A DNA stretch of 64,000 nucleotides. Source: Desulfolutivibrio sulfoxidireducens (lineage in GTDB: Bacteria > Desulfobacterota > Desulfovibrionia > Desulfovibrionales > Desulfovibrionaceae). Below are positions 26,747 to 37,561 of this stretch, in pieces (the first letter of the stretch is position 1; every line of letters starts with the position of its first letter). The notes under the pieces are model-generated. The model did not search any database. It saw only the letters and a list, made by a program, of their open reading frames with translations, and had not been told where the DNA came from. The DNA lies in assembly GCF_013376475.1 (NCBI RefSeq), contig NZ_CP045508.1, positions 3,508,001 through 3,572,000 on the forward strand, written 5' to 3'. The translations under genes were made by a program, and so were the position numbers.

Positions 26747-28030
26747 TTATGACTTTATACGGCCCCGTGGCGCGCCTACGCCGATCTCCATCAGGTCCTC
26801 GCCCACGATCAGCTTGCCGGAAAAGCCCTTCTGGGCCAGTTGCAGGCGCGAAACCGGCGCGTTGGCCGGCGCGATGTGGCTTAAGACCAGGGTCTTGACC
26901 CCGCACTGCTCGGCCACTTTCCCGACATCCGCCGTGCTGGTGTGCGCGGTGATGCAATGGTGGTACAGCGGCCAGGTCGGATCGCCCTCCTTGACATCCT
27001 TGTAGCAGGTCTTGATCCAGAAATCGTCGATGACCTCGTGGACCAGCACGTCGGCCCCCCTGGCCAGCTTCTGGAGGTTGCCCCGGGTATCGGGGCCGGT
27101 GTCCCCGGAGATGACCACCGATCCGTCGGCGGTGTCGAACCTAAAGGCGAAAGACGGATAGACCTCGTAGTGGTCGACCAGGATGGCCGTGACCCGCAGC
27201 CGGTCGTCCTTGTAGATCTCGAAGGGGTCCATGGCCGGACAGGTGACGTCCGACGTCCAGGGCCTGGTCGGATCGGGAATGACGAATCCGGCCGGCCAGG
27301 GGATGGTCTTGGGATCGCCGATCTCCCTGACGTCGATGATTTTCGGGATGTCCGGGTAGCCCTCGTCATGCGTGCAGTTGTTAAACGTCTGGGCAAAGGC
27401 TTGCAGGATGTGGTCCGTCATCATCTTCGTGCCGGGAGTCGGGGTGGCCAGCGGCGGATTGCACGTTTCCGCCTGGAGGACCGTGCCCGTGTAGCCGGAC
27501 CTGTTCTCCTCCAGCCTGCCCCGGCCGCCGGGACCGATGATGATCAGGGGCTGCTTTTCCGCATAGCCGGCCCTGGCCCCGATCTCCAGAAACGTGGGGT
27601 AGTCGCCCAGATGGTCCATGTGCAGGTGTGTGATGAAGACCGCCCGCATGTTGGTCATGAACGAGGACAGTTCAAGCTGGGTCCGCTGGCCGTCGACGGT
27701 GGCGAAATGGCCGAAGTTGAAGCCCTCGGCCAGACGGGCCAGGGAGCCCCAGCCCAGGTCGATGAGGTACATGGCGTCCCCGACGAGCAGGACCTGGGAG
27801 TTGCTGGCCCGGTTCGAGCCCGGCCACCAGGTCATGCCGCCCGTGGTGCCGAGCAGCACCAGCCGGGTCGTGTAGTCGCTTGTGCCGAGCTTCGGCGCAT
27901 CGCCCGGATCGGCCGCATAGGCTGGCCGCGCCCCGAATCCCATCGCCAAAGGCGCCAGGGCCAGCGCTGCCACGCCCTTGAGCACCCTGCGGCGCGCAAT
28001 CACCGTCCCCTTTCCCGACTTGGATCGCAT
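26747..28030 (-). CDS. Tat-exported metallo-beta-lactamase-fold hydrolase
   Basis: A protein of 427 residues. The leader has the twin-arginine motif RRRVLKG followed by a hydrophobic stretch and a probable cut after AYA. The MBL motif THLHMDHLGD and later SGDTGPD and HTSTADVG metal-site segments are present. The fold places it near ribonuclease Z/arylsulfatase-like exported MBL proteins; the substrate is unknown. Export in folded form by Tat fits a metal cofactor loaded in the cytoplasm. Gene order gives no substrate hint. Confidence 0.85.
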   Translation of the reverse strand: MRSKSGKGTVIARRRVLKGVAALALAPLAMGFGARPAYAADPGDAPKLGTSDYTTRLVLLGTTGGMTWWPGSNRASNSQVLLVGDAMYLIDLGWGSLARLAEGFNFGHFATVDGQRTQLELSSFMTNMRAVFITHLHMDHLGDYPTFLEIGARAGYAEKQPLIIIGPGGRGRLEENRSGYTGTVLQAETCNPPLATPTPGTKMMTDHILQAFAQTFNNCTHDEGYPDIPKIIDVREIGDPKTIPWPAGFVIPDPTRPWTSDVTCPAMDPFEIYKDDRLRVTAILVDHYEVYPSFAFRFDTADGSVVISGDTGPDTRGNLQKLARGADVLVHEVIDDFWIKTCYKDVKEGDPTWPLYHHCITAHTSTADVGKVAEQCGVKTLVLSHIAPANAPVSRLQLAQKGFSGKLIVGEDLMEIGVGAPRGRIKS

Positions 28031-28102
28031 GGATACCTCCCCGATAAAAGGTTGACGATATCCGGACGGCCGTTCACGGCCTTGAACCGCACACGTCGTT
28101 CC

Positions 28103-28339
28103 CTACTCCACCCCCAGCCGCAACCGCTTGATCGTATTCTTTCGGATAAGGATCTCCGTCTCCAGGCGCAACTTGTCCTGCTGGGCCTCGAAGATCTCCT
28201 TGGCGAAATAGACCCTGTTTTTGAGGTCCTCGCGGGACCGCAGATCCCGTATCCGCTCCTCCACGGCCTTTTTCTCGGCCGCAAACCCCGCCATCTCCGC
28301 CTCGGCGGCCGCAATGGCCGCGATTGTATCCCCGCTCAT
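28103..28339 (-). CDS. Small coiled-coil protein
   Basis: A protein of 78 residues, MSGDTIAAIAAAEAEMAGFA at its start, then heptad-like charged sequence (EKKAVEERIRDLRSREDLKN) to a basic end. No domain is recognised. It starts 12 bases after the stop of the aldehyde dehydrogenase gene with GGGAGA before the ATG, so the two are probably co-transcribed. Function unknown. Confidence 0.65.
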   Translation of the reverse strand: MSGDTIAAIAAAEAEMAGFAAEKKAVEERIRDLRSREDLKNRVYFAKEIFEAQQDKLRLETEILIRKNTIKRLRLGVE

Positions 28340-28350
28340 GGGTCTCCCGA

Positions 28351-29709
28351 TCAAAACGTTCGGATAGTCTTGATGTTCACGAACTCCCGGATGCCGAACT
28401 CCGACAGCTCCCGGCCGTAGCCGGAATTTTTGACCCCGCCGAACGGCAACGCCGGTTCCGACTTGGTCATGCCGTTTATGGTCACGGTCCCGGCCTCGAC
28501 GCGCCGGGCCAGGGACATGGCCAGGTCCCGGTCCGCCGTCCAGATGCCCGCGCCAAGGCCGTACGGCGTGTCGTTGGCCAGGAAAAGGGCCCGCGCCGGG
28601 TCCTCGGCCACCAAAAGGGCCGCCGCCGGGCCGAACATCTCCTCCCCGTAGGCCGGCATGCCCCTGGCCACGTCGCACAACAGCGTGGGCTCGTGGAAAA
28701 ATCCCGGCCGGTCCACCACGTGGCCGCCAAGCGCCAGCCGCGCGCCCATGTCCACACACGTCCGGATCTGGACCGCAAGGGCCGCCCGCAAATCCTCCCG
28801 GGCCATGGGGCCAAGGGTCGTGCCCGGGTCCATGGGGTCCCCGGGCTCGTAGCGGGACATGGCCGCGACCAGAAGCTCCGTGAACCGTTCGGCCACTTCC
28901 TTCACCACAATGAACCGTTTGGAGGCGATGCACACCTGGCCGCAGCCCTGAAGCCGGGCCGCCGCGCCGGTGCGCGCGGCCAAGGCCAGGTCGGCGTCGG
29001 CCAGCACGATGCACGGGTCCGATCCGCCAAGCTCCAGCACGCTTTTTTTGAGATGCTTCCCGGCCAACGCGGCCACGCTCCGGCCGGCCCGGACGCTGCC
29101 CGTCAGGCTCACCCCGCGCACCGCCGGATGGGCCAGGACGGCCTCGGTCATGTCCACCGGAATCAGAAGGGCGCGAAAGACGTTCTCCGGGAAACCCGCC
29201 CGGCGGAACAGGTCCTCCACGGCCAGCGCACAGCCGCAGACGTTGGGGGCGTGCTTGAGGACCACGGCGTTTCCGGCCATGATCGCCGGGGCCGCGAAGC
29301 GGATGGCCTGCCAGAAGGGAAAATTCCAGGGCATGATGCCCATAATGACCCCCAGCGGCTCGAAGGCCACCACGGACGAGGCCACGGCCGTAAGCACCGG
29401 CATGGGCGCCAGCATGGCCTCGGCCCGGCCGGCATAGTAGTCGCACACCAGTGAGCACTTTCTGATCTCGGCCTCGGCCTCGCGCAAAAGCTTGCCCATC
29501 TCCAGGGTGATCAGCCGGGCGTGGGTCGCGGCCTCGGCCGCGAGCAACTCGGCCAGGGCCGTCATGCACCGGGCGCGTTCGGCAAACGTGGTCCGGGAAA
29601 AGTCCCGGGCGGCCTTGGCCACATCGTCCAAAATGGCCGCGAGTTCGGCCGGGCCGTGTTCGGGATAGTCCCGGATGATCTGGCCTGTGGCCGGATTGAT
29701 GCTTTGCAC
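28351..29709 (-). CDS. NAD(P)-dependent aldehyde dehydrogenase (succinate-semialdehyde dehydrogenase-like)
   Basis: The protein is 452 residues from the GTG at 29709. That start is preferred to ATG 29727 because GGAGG lies 7 bases before it and the family's SINPATG start follows at once. Motifs: PWNFPFWQAIRFAAPA, LELGGSDPCIVL with the general-base Glu, GQVCIASKR with the catalytic Cys, and EEMFGPAAAL. The short form without a long N-terminus resembles GabD/Sad enzymes that oxidise succinate semialdehyde. The true substrate is not proven. Confidence 0.88.
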   Translation of the reverse strand: MQSINPATGQIIRDYPEHGPAELAAILDDVAKAARDFSRTTFAERARCMTALAELLAAEAATHARLITLEMGKLLREAEAEIRKCSLVCDYYAGRAEAMLAPMPVLTAVASSVVAFEPLGVIMGIMPWNFPFWQAIRFAAPAIMAGNAVVLKHAPNVCGCALAVEDLFRRAGFPENVFRALLIPVDMTEAVLAHPAVRGVSLTGSVRAGRSVAALAGKHLKKSVLELGGSDPCIVLADADLALAARTGAAARLQGCGQVCIASKRFIVVKEVAERFTELLVAAMSRYEPGDPMDPGTTLGPMAREDLRAALAVQIRTCVDMGARLALGGHVVDRPGFFHEPTLLCDVARGMPAYGEEMFGPAAALLVAEDPARALFLANDTPYGLGAGIWTADRDLAMSLARRVEAGTVTINGMTKSEPALPFGGVKNSGYGRELSEFGIREFVNIKTIRTF

Positions 29710-29858
29710 CGCATATCCTCCCTGCATGGAAACCGTGGCCGGACGCGGTGTTACCGCGTCTCCCAGCCGCTAAAGGCCAGGTTTGTACCTCTTTCGGCCG
29801 CGCATGGCGAGTCTTGGGACCGGAGGGAGCCCGGCCGGCGGTCCCCCGCCGCCCCGGA

Positions 29859-29887
29859 TTGACGCCGCCGCCCGCTTCCATTATGTG
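29859..29887 (+). promoter_or_regulatory. Possible sigma-70 promoter of lepA
   Basis: TTGACG (29859-29864) and TATGTG (29882-29887) are separated by 17 bases, about 60 bases before the lepA ATG. The -35 box is good and the -10 box is 4/6. Plausible but unproven. Confidence 0.4.
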
Positions 29888-29946
29888 GCAATCCGACCTT
29901 TCACGCCACCTTGTACGCGGTTTGGCCGCCACACTCCCGGAGCCAG

Positions 29947-31752
<1,806 letters not shown>

Positions 31753-31851
31753 CCCTGCTCCGGCGGGGAACCCTCCCCGCCCGGCGAGGCACGGCCGCCC
31801 GCCCCGCGTCGTGTGACGCGGCGACGCCCGGCGCAACCAAAAGGAAAACGC

Positions 31852-32451
31852 ATGAATCCCAGATGGCACAAAACCCTGCTTGAATACATCGAGGCCCTGG
31901 CCGTAGCCTTGATCCTGGCCCTGATCATCCGCACCTTCGTGGTCCAGGCCTTCAAGATCCCCTCGGGCTCCATGCTCGACACGTTGCAGATCGGCGACCA
32001 CCTCCTGGTCAACAAGTTCCTCTACGGAGTAAGGATACCCTTCACCGGAACAACCCTGATCAACGTGGATGAGCCCAAGCACGGCGACATCATCGTCTTT
32101 GAATTCCCCGAGGACACGGACAAGGACTTCATCAAACGCATCATCGGCCTGCCCGGGGACGTCATCGAGATCAAGGACAAAGAGGTCTACCGCAACGGGG
32201 AGAAGCTCGTCGAACCCTACATCCGCCACACCGACCCGCGCATCACCCCCCGCCGGGACAATTTCGGCCCGCTGACCGTGCCCGACAACAAATACTTCTG
32301 CATGGGCGACAACCGCGACGAGTCCTACGACTCACGGTTCTGGGGGTTCGTGGAGCGGGACAAGATCAAGGGCAAGGCCTGGATCATCTACTGGTCCTGG
32401 GACGGCTTCCCCAACGTGCGCTTCGACCGCATCGGCATGCTGGTCAAGTGA
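31852..32451 (+). CDS. lepB: Signal peptidase I
   Basis: A protein of 199 residues. One N-terminal membrane segment (LAVALILALIIRTFVVQAF) precedes the catalytic Ser40 in PSGSMLDTL; Lys95 lies in DFIKRIIGLPGD and the box CMGDNRDESYDSR is intact. The enzyme cuts signal peptides on the periplasmic side of the membrane. It has one anchor, unlike the E. coli form with two. AAAAGGAAAA precedes ATG 31852, 99 bases after lepA. Confidence 0.96.
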   Translation: MNPRWHKTLLEYIEALAVALILALIIRTFVVQAFKIPSGSMLDTLQIGDHLLVNKFLYGVRIPFTGTTLINVDEPKHGDIIVFEFPEDTDKDFIKRIIGLPGDVIEIKDKEVYRNGEKLVEPYIRHTDPRITPRRDNFGPLTVPDNKYFCMGDNRDESYDSRFWGFVERDKIKGKAWIIYWSWDGFPNVRFDRIGMLVK

Positions 32452-32455
32452 CGCC

Positions 32456-33991
32456 ATGCCCGTCCGGGTCGCCACCGCCGCCCTCTTGGGCATCGACGCC
32501 TTGCCGGTCGAACTGGAGGTGGACCTTGTCCGGCAGGGACTGCCCGCCTTCGCCATGGTCGGGCTGGCCGAGGGCGCGGTGCGCGAAAGCCGGGAACGGG
32601 TCCTTTCGGCCCTGAAAAACAGCGGCTACAAACTCCCCCCCGCGCGCATCACCGTCAACCTTGCCCCGGCGGACATGCGCAAGGAAGGCAGCGCCTACGA
32701 CCTGCCCCTGGCCGCCGCCCTTCTGGCCGCCGCCGGAGTCCTGCCCCAAAACGCCGCCGATGGCTTTTTTTTGGCCGGAGAACTGTCGCTCTCGGGCGAG
32801 ATCAAACCCGTGCCGGGCATCCTGCCCGTGGCCGTCACGGCCCGCGCGGCCGGGGCCAGGGGCCTGCTCGTGCCCAGGGACAACGCCCGGGAGGCGGCCG
32901 TGGTCCGGGACCTGCCGGTCTACGGCCTGACCAGCCTGGCCGAGGCCGTGGATTTTTTAAGCGGCGAGACCACCCTTCCCCCCGAACCCCTGCCCGAACC
33001 CTCCGCAAACGCCGATCCCGGGGATTTCGGGGTGGACTTCTCCGAGGTCAAGGGCCAGCAGCACGCCAAACGGGCCGTGGAGATCGCCGCGGCCGGCGGG
33101 CATAACCTGCTTTTCGTGGGACCTCCGGGCAGCGGCAAGACCATGCTGGCCAAGCGCATCCCCACGGTGCTCCCCCCCTTGCGCTTCGACGAGGCCCTGG
33201 AGGTCACGAAGATCTACAGCGTGGCCGGGCAACTGCCGCGTCAGGCCGCCCTGGTCGAGACCCGCCCTTTTCGCTCCCCGCACCACACCATCTCCGACGC
33301 GGGACTTATCGGCGGCGGCAGCCACCCACGGCCCGGCGAGGTGTCCATGGCCCACAAGGGCGTCTTATTTCTGGACGAACTGCCGGAATTCAAGAAATCC
33401 GTGCTGGAGGTCCTGCGCCAGCCCCTGGAGGACGGGAAGGTGACCATCGCCCGGGCGGCCATGTCCCTGACCTACCCGGCCGATTTCATGCTGGTGGCCG
33501 CGCTCAACCCCTGCCCCTGCGGCTACCTGGGCGATCCGCGCCACGAATGCACCTGCACCGAACCCCAGATCCAGCGTTACCGCTCGCGCCTGTCCGGGCC
33601 GCTTCTGGACCGCATCGACCTGCAGGTGGAGGTCCCGGCCGTGCCGTACAAGGAACTGCGGCAGGAGGCCTCGCCCGTGGATTCGGCGGCCATGCGGGAC
33701 CGGGTGCTGGCGGCCAGGGAGCGGCAGGCCGCGCGCTACGCCGGCACGCCCATGCATGTCAACGCCGAGCTCTCCGGGATACGCCTTTCCACCTGCTGCC
33801 GCCTCACCGACGAGGAACACCGGTTTCTGGAGGGCGCGGTACGCCGCCTGGGCCTGTCGGCCCGCTCGCACACGCGTATCCTGCGCATTGCGCGGACCAT
33901 CGCGGACCTGGACGGCGACGCCGGCATCCGGGTCGAGCATCTGGCCGAGGCCGTGAATTTGCGGGGGCTGGACAGGCAGAGGGAGGGGTAG
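32456..33991 (+). CDS. comM: YifB/ComM-family Mg-chelatase-like AAA+ ATPase
   Basis: A protein of 511 residues. An N-terminal ChlI-like Lon-S16-fold domain (VELEVDLVRQGLPAFAMVGL) comes first, then the AAA+ module with Walker A GPPGSGKT and Walker B LFLDELPEF, a CPCGYLGDPRHECTC zinc-like cluster, and the C-terminal Mg_chelatase_C domain. ComM is a helicase promoting branch migration during natural transformation in Vibrio; the role in this organism is inferred. It starts 4 bases after lepB, so it is in the same operon. Confidence 0.92.
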   Translation: MPVRVATAALLGIDALPVELEVDLVRQGLPAFAMVGLAEGAVRESRERVLSALKNSGYKLPPARITVNLAPADMRKEGSAYDLPLAAALLAAAGVLPQNAADGFFLAGELSLSGEIKPVPGILPVAVTARAAGARGLLVPRDNAREAAVVRDLPVYGLTSLAEAVDFLSGETTLPPEPLPEPSANADPGDFGVDFSEVKGQQHAKRAVEIAAAGGHNLLFVGPPGSGKTMLAKRIPTVLPPLRFDEALEVTKIYSVAGQLPRQAALVETRPFRSPHHTISDAGLIGGGSHPRPGEVSMAHKGVLFLDELPEFKKSVLEVLRQPLEDGKVTIARAAMSLTYPADFMLVAALNPCPCGYLGDPRHECTCTEPQIQRYRSRLSGPLLDRIDLQVEVPAVPYKELRQEASPVDSAAMRDRVLAARERQAARYAGTPMHVNAELSGIRLSTCCRLTDEEHRFLEGAVRRLGLSARSHTRILRIARTIADLDGDAGIRVEHLAEAVNLRGLDRQREG

Positions 33992-34016
33992 CGGTCCCGG
34001 ATTGCCCGAGGCCGCA

Positions 34017-35153
34017 TCACCTCTCGGAGACCGGGCCTTCCCCTTCCGGAGCCGGGGCCGATACGGGCGCCGGCACCAGCCGCCGGTACCACGCCAGGCA
34101 CAGGCAGGTCATGGGCAGGGCGATAAGCAACCCCAGAAAGCCCAGAAGCTTGCCCCACACCGACAAGGACAGAAGCATCAACACCGGCGAAAGGCCCATG
34201 GCCTTGCCCATGATGCGCGGCCCCAGAAACACGTCCTGGACCACCTGGGCCACGACGTACACCAGCCCGATAAGCGCCAGCACCGTGCCGAATCCCATGT
34301 CCGTCTCCAGGCAGTGGACCATCCCGAGCATGACCGCCAGGGGCACGGACAGCAGTTGCAGATAGGGCACCATGCTCAAAAGCCCCACGAAAAGCCCAAG
34401 CACGATGGCCAGCGGCAGCCCCACCAGGGAGAACCCCACGGCGCACACCACCCCCACGGCCGCGGCCAGAAGGGCCTGGGCCCGGAAATAACGGTTCATG
34501 TAGGCCTCGAAATCCGAGACGAAACCCACGGCCGATTCCCGGTAGCGCTCGGGCACATAGTCGCGCCAGTGGCGCACCTTGCGGTAGTCGAGCAGCAAAA
34601 AAACCAGATACAGCCCCACCACGAACACCCCGGCCAGCCCCAGGATCACGTCCGCCGTGCCGCTTATAACCCCCCACACCCCGGGCAGGATGCGGCTTGC
34701 GGCCTCGCGCACAAGGCCCACCACATCGTTTTGGGCGAACCAGGCCCGCACGTCGTCCCGGGCCGCCAGGTCCTTGACCGCATTCCACAGGTCCGGAGGC
34801 AGGCGTTCGGCGGCGCGCCGGGCCAGATCGGAATTGTTCATGACGTCGGACAAAAGCCGGCCCATGCGGGTCATCTCGCCCACGATCATGGGGACCACGA
34901 GCACGAACAGGGCCGCACCCGCCAGCACCACCGCGACCAGGGCCGCGATCACGGCCAGGGTGCGGTTTTTCAGGCGGCGCTCCAGAAGATTGGCCAGGGG
35001 GTTGAGCAGATAGGCCAGGACCAGGGCCACGGCAAAGGGGGCCAGGACGTCGCTTAGGTAGCCGAGAAGAGTAACGATCCCCCACAGGAGCCCGGCCGTC
35101 AGGGCCAGGCGCGTCACGCGGTCGAAGGTGAAGGGCCTGTCGTCGAAAACCAT
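34017..35153 (-). CDS. AI-2E family membrane transporter
   Basis: A protein of 378 residues with about seven or eight membrane segments and the family pattern (LLPFAVALVLAYLLNPL-like near the N-terminus, GLFVGLLSMVPYLQ in the middle, GPRIMGKAMGLSPVLMLLS). Members of this PerM-type family include the TqsA protein and Na+/H+ antiporters, so the substrate is uncertain. The start at 35153 has AAAGGAGG before it. It is convergent with comM. Confidence 0.88.
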   Translation of the reverse strand: MVFDDRPFTFDRVTRLALTAGLLWGIVTLLGYLSDVLAPFAVALVLAYLLNPLANLLERRLKNRTLAVIAALVAVVLAGAALFVLVVPMIVGEMTRMGRLLSDVMNNSDLARRAAERLPPDLWNAVKDLAARDDVRAWFAQNDVVGLVREAASRILPGVWGVISGTADVILGLAGVFVVGLYLVFLLLDYRKVRHWRDYVPERYRESAVGFVSDFEAYMNRYFRAQALLAAAVGVVCAVGFSLVGLPLAIVLGLFVGLLSMVPYLQLLSVPLAVMLGMVHCLETDMGFGTVLALIGLVYVVAQVVQDVFLGPRIMGKAMGLSPVLMLLSLSVWGKLLGFLGLLIALPMTCLCLAWYRRLVPAPVSAPAPEGEGPVSER

Positions 35154-35294
35154 GGGATTTCCTCCTTTTCCGGCCGGCGACCGGCCCGAAGCGCCCATGA
35201 GGCGGCGTGAAGGTCTTGACTTTTCCCGCGTTTCGCGGAATTTTCACCGGACTTTGGGCGACAATTCACATACAGGCCGCAAGGAGACCGGACC

Positions 35295-35444
35295 ATGAGC
35301 GTCATAAACGAACTGATCACCAACATGGGGCATTCGAGCGAACAGGCTTTCTACGGCGTTCCGGCCATTTACATCTATATGGCGATCATCGTGGCCGTGG
35401 CCTTCTACCGCATCCGGCAGTTCAGCAAGGAAGACCACCACTAG
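35295..35444 (+). CDS. Small single-pass membrane protein
   Basis: A frame of 49 residues: MSVINELITNMGHSSEQAFY, then a hydrophobic helix (GVPAIYIYMAIIVAVAFY) and a polar tail RIRQFSKEDHH. AAGGAG is placed 8 bases before the ATG, and a terminator follows at once, so it is a free-standing transcription unit. A TTGACT box at 35216 could be its -35 element. Function unknown; the size and layout are typical of stress or respiratory-complex accessory proteins. Confidence 0.75.
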   Translation: MSVINELITNMGHSSEQAFYGVPAIYIYMAIIVAVAFYRIRQFSKEDHH

Positions 35445-35477
35445 ACCGCGCGATCCGCGCGCCGTCTTTTTTTCTGG

Positions 35478-35517
35478 CCGCCCCGGGGGGAACACCTCCC
35501 CGGGACGGTCTTTTTTT
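35478..35517 (+). terminator. Terminator of the small membrane-protein gene
   Basis: CCCCGGGGGG-aaca-CCTCCCCGGG with flanking CCG/CGG pairing and a run of seven T. It lies about 35 bases after the stop codon. Confidence 0.85.
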
Positions 35518-35607
35518 GTGTTCGCCGGACTCGGCCGGGGTCGGCCGGGCTCGGGGTTTGCGAGGTTGGCCGGTCATCCCTTAAAAAACACCCTCTCCCC
35601 GTCCGGC

Positions 35608-36486
35608 TCAGTCTGTCCGGGCGTCGCGGACCACTTCCATGAGGTATTGGCCGTAGTCGTTTTTGAGCATATCGGCAGCCAGGTGTTCCAGGGTGTCGAC
35701 GTCGATATATCCCATACGGAAGGCGATTTCCTCCAGGCAGGCGACCTTGACGCCCTGGCGGTCCTGGATGACCTGGACGAAACTTGCGGCCTGGAGCAGG
35801 GATTCGTGGGTGCCGGTATCGAGCCAGGCATAGCCCCGGCCGAGGAATTCGACCTTGAGGTCGCCACGTTTGAGGTAGGCGTTGTTGACGTCGGTGATTT
35901 CCAGTTCACCGCGCGGGGAGGGTGTGAGACCCTCGGCGATGGAGACCACGTCGTTATCGTAGAAGTAGAGGCCGGTGACGGCGTATTTGGATTTGGGTTT
36001 TTCGGGTTTTTCCTCGATGCTGATGACCCGGTGGCTGGCGTCGAACTCCACCACGCCGTAGCGTTTGGGGTCGCGGACCTTGTAGCCGAAGACGATGCCG
36101 CCGCTTTGGAGTTTGGCCGAGCGTTGCAGGACCTCGGCCAGGCCGTGGCCGTGAAAGATGTTGTCGCCGAGGACGAGGCACACGGTGTCGGAGCCGATGA
36201 ACTCCTTGCCCAGGATGAAGGCCTGGGCCAGGCCTTCGGGGTTGGGCTGGACCTTGTAGGATAAAGACAGGCCAAGCTGCGAGCCGTCGCCGAACATCTC
36301 CTGAAAACGTGGCAGGTCGATCGGGGTGGAGATGACGAGTATCTCCCTGATGCCGGCCAGCATGAGCACGGACAGGGGGTAGTAGATCATGGGCTTGTCG
36401 TAGATGGGCAGGAGCTGTTTGCTGACCACCCGGGTGATGGGGTAGAGTCTGGTGCCGGAGCCGCCGGCCAGGATGATTCCCTTCAT
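35608..36486 (-). CDS. rfbA: Glucose-1-phosphate thymidylyltransferase
   Basis: A protein of 292 residues beginning [18 protein letters not shown], the nucleotide-binding loop of Rml[31 protein letters not shown] and [15 protein letters not shown] are present. It makes dTDP-glucose for dTDP-L-rhamnose synthesis in surface polysaccharides. AAGGA precedes the ATG. The rmlB, C and D genes are not adjacent, so the pathway is completed elsewhere. Confidence 0.95.
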   Translation of the reverse strand: MKGIILAGGSGTRLYPITRVVSKQLLPIYDKPMIYYPLSVLMLAGIREILVISTPIDLPRFQEMFGDGSQLGLSLSYKVQPNPEGLAQAFILGKEFIGSDTVCLVLGDNIFHGHGLAEVLQRSAKLQSGGIVFGYKVRDPKRYGVVEFDASHRVISIEEKPEKPKSKYAVTGLYFYDNDVVSIAEGLTPSPRGELEITDVNNAYLKRGDLKVEFLGRGYAWLDTGTHESLLQAASFVQVIQDRQGVKVACLEEIAFRMGYIDVDTLEHLAADMLKNDYGQYLMEVVRDARTD

Positions 36487-36609
36487 GGAACGGTCCTTTT
36501 TGGAAGTGGGGTTTCCGCCGGGATGGGAGGGATTCGGCCACGGGCGGTTTGTGGACTGTAAAAGCGCTTGGCGCAACATGCAACCGACAACCGAAAAAGG
36601 CGGACGGAC

Positions 36610-37440
36610 ATGGGCATGACGCAGACGGGCCTTGTGGTGCGCGGTCCCTTCGAGACGGCGCGGGATGAGCGGTTTCTTCTCGCCGGTCCGGATGCGGCGA
36701 CGCTGACGGACCGGGTGCTTCGGGGTAGCCCGGAGGACGGCCCGGGGCTTTTGCGGGCCAGGGCCGGCACGGTGTATCTGGACGGGGCCGGGGAACCGGC
36801 CGTGCAGGTTCTGGGGACGTATTTCTGGCCGGATGCGACGGGCCTTTACCGGTCGGCGATGTCCTGCCGGGCGCTTCGGCCCTGCCTGTTCCCGGACGGC
36901 GAGACGCGGCTTGCGCCCACGCTTTCGGGCACGAGTCTGGCCTGGATCACCTTAAGCGACAAGGGCGCGGCCGGGAAGCGCACGGACGAGAGCGGGCCGC
37001 TGATCGCGACCATGCTGGCCGAGCGGGGCCAGGTCAGCCTGGTTCGGGGGCAGGTCATCCCCGACGATCCGGACCTTTTGCGATCGCTTCTGACCGATCT
37101 GACCCTCAATCAGGGCTTTGACCTGGTGGTGACCACGGGAGGCACGGGCCTTGGCCCCCGGGATTTCACGCCAGAGGCCACGCGCGCGGTCATCGACAAA
37201 CGCCTGCCCGGGTTCGAGGCGGCCATGCTTTCGGCCTCCCTGGCCAAGACCCCGCACGGGGCCATTTCCCGGGCCGTGGCCGGGACGCTTGGGCACAGCA
37301 TCGTCGTCAACCTGCCGGGCAGCCCCAAGGCGGTGCGCGAAAACTTCGCGGCCGTGCTTCCGGCGTTGCGCCACGCCCTGGACAAGCTGCAGGGCGACCC
37401 GTCCGACTGCGCGGCCGTGGCCAAACCTGGGCATGGGTAG
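36610..37440 (+). CDS. Mog/MoaB-like molybdopterin adenylyltransferase with N-terminal extension
   Basis: A protein of 276 residues. The C-terminal half (from about 115) is the MoCF-binding domain: [38 protein letters not shown] and [20 protein letters not shown]. The first 110 residues are not recognised; their [21 protein letters not shown] stretch is beta-rich and may be a small binding domain. Mog adenylylates molybdopterin before metal insertion. Sulfate reducers use tungsten/molybdenum enzymes, which fits. Start ATG 36610 or 36616. Confidence 0.82.
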   Translation: MGMTQTGLVVRGPFETARDERFLLAGPDAATLTDRVLRGSPEDGPGLLRARAGTVYLDGAGEPAVQVLGTYFWPDATGLYRSAMSCRALRPCLFPDGETRLAPTLSGTSLAWITLSDKGAAGKRTDESGPLIATMLAERGQVSLVRGQVIPDDPDLLRSLLTDLTLNQGFDLVVTTGGTGLGPRDFTPEATRAVIDKRLPGFEAAMLSASLAKTPHGAISRAVAGTLGHSIVVNLPGSPKAVRENFAAVLPALRHALDKLQGDPSDCAAVAKPGHG

Positions 37441-37561
37441 GGGGAGGCCGCCTGGGCCAATGGGCCTCGCCTCTTGAAATCTATCAACGATTACAATTTG
37501 TTAGCATATATTTTGACCAATCTCCCTTGCCTCGGCGGGACGGAACGGGTATGCCTGACGC

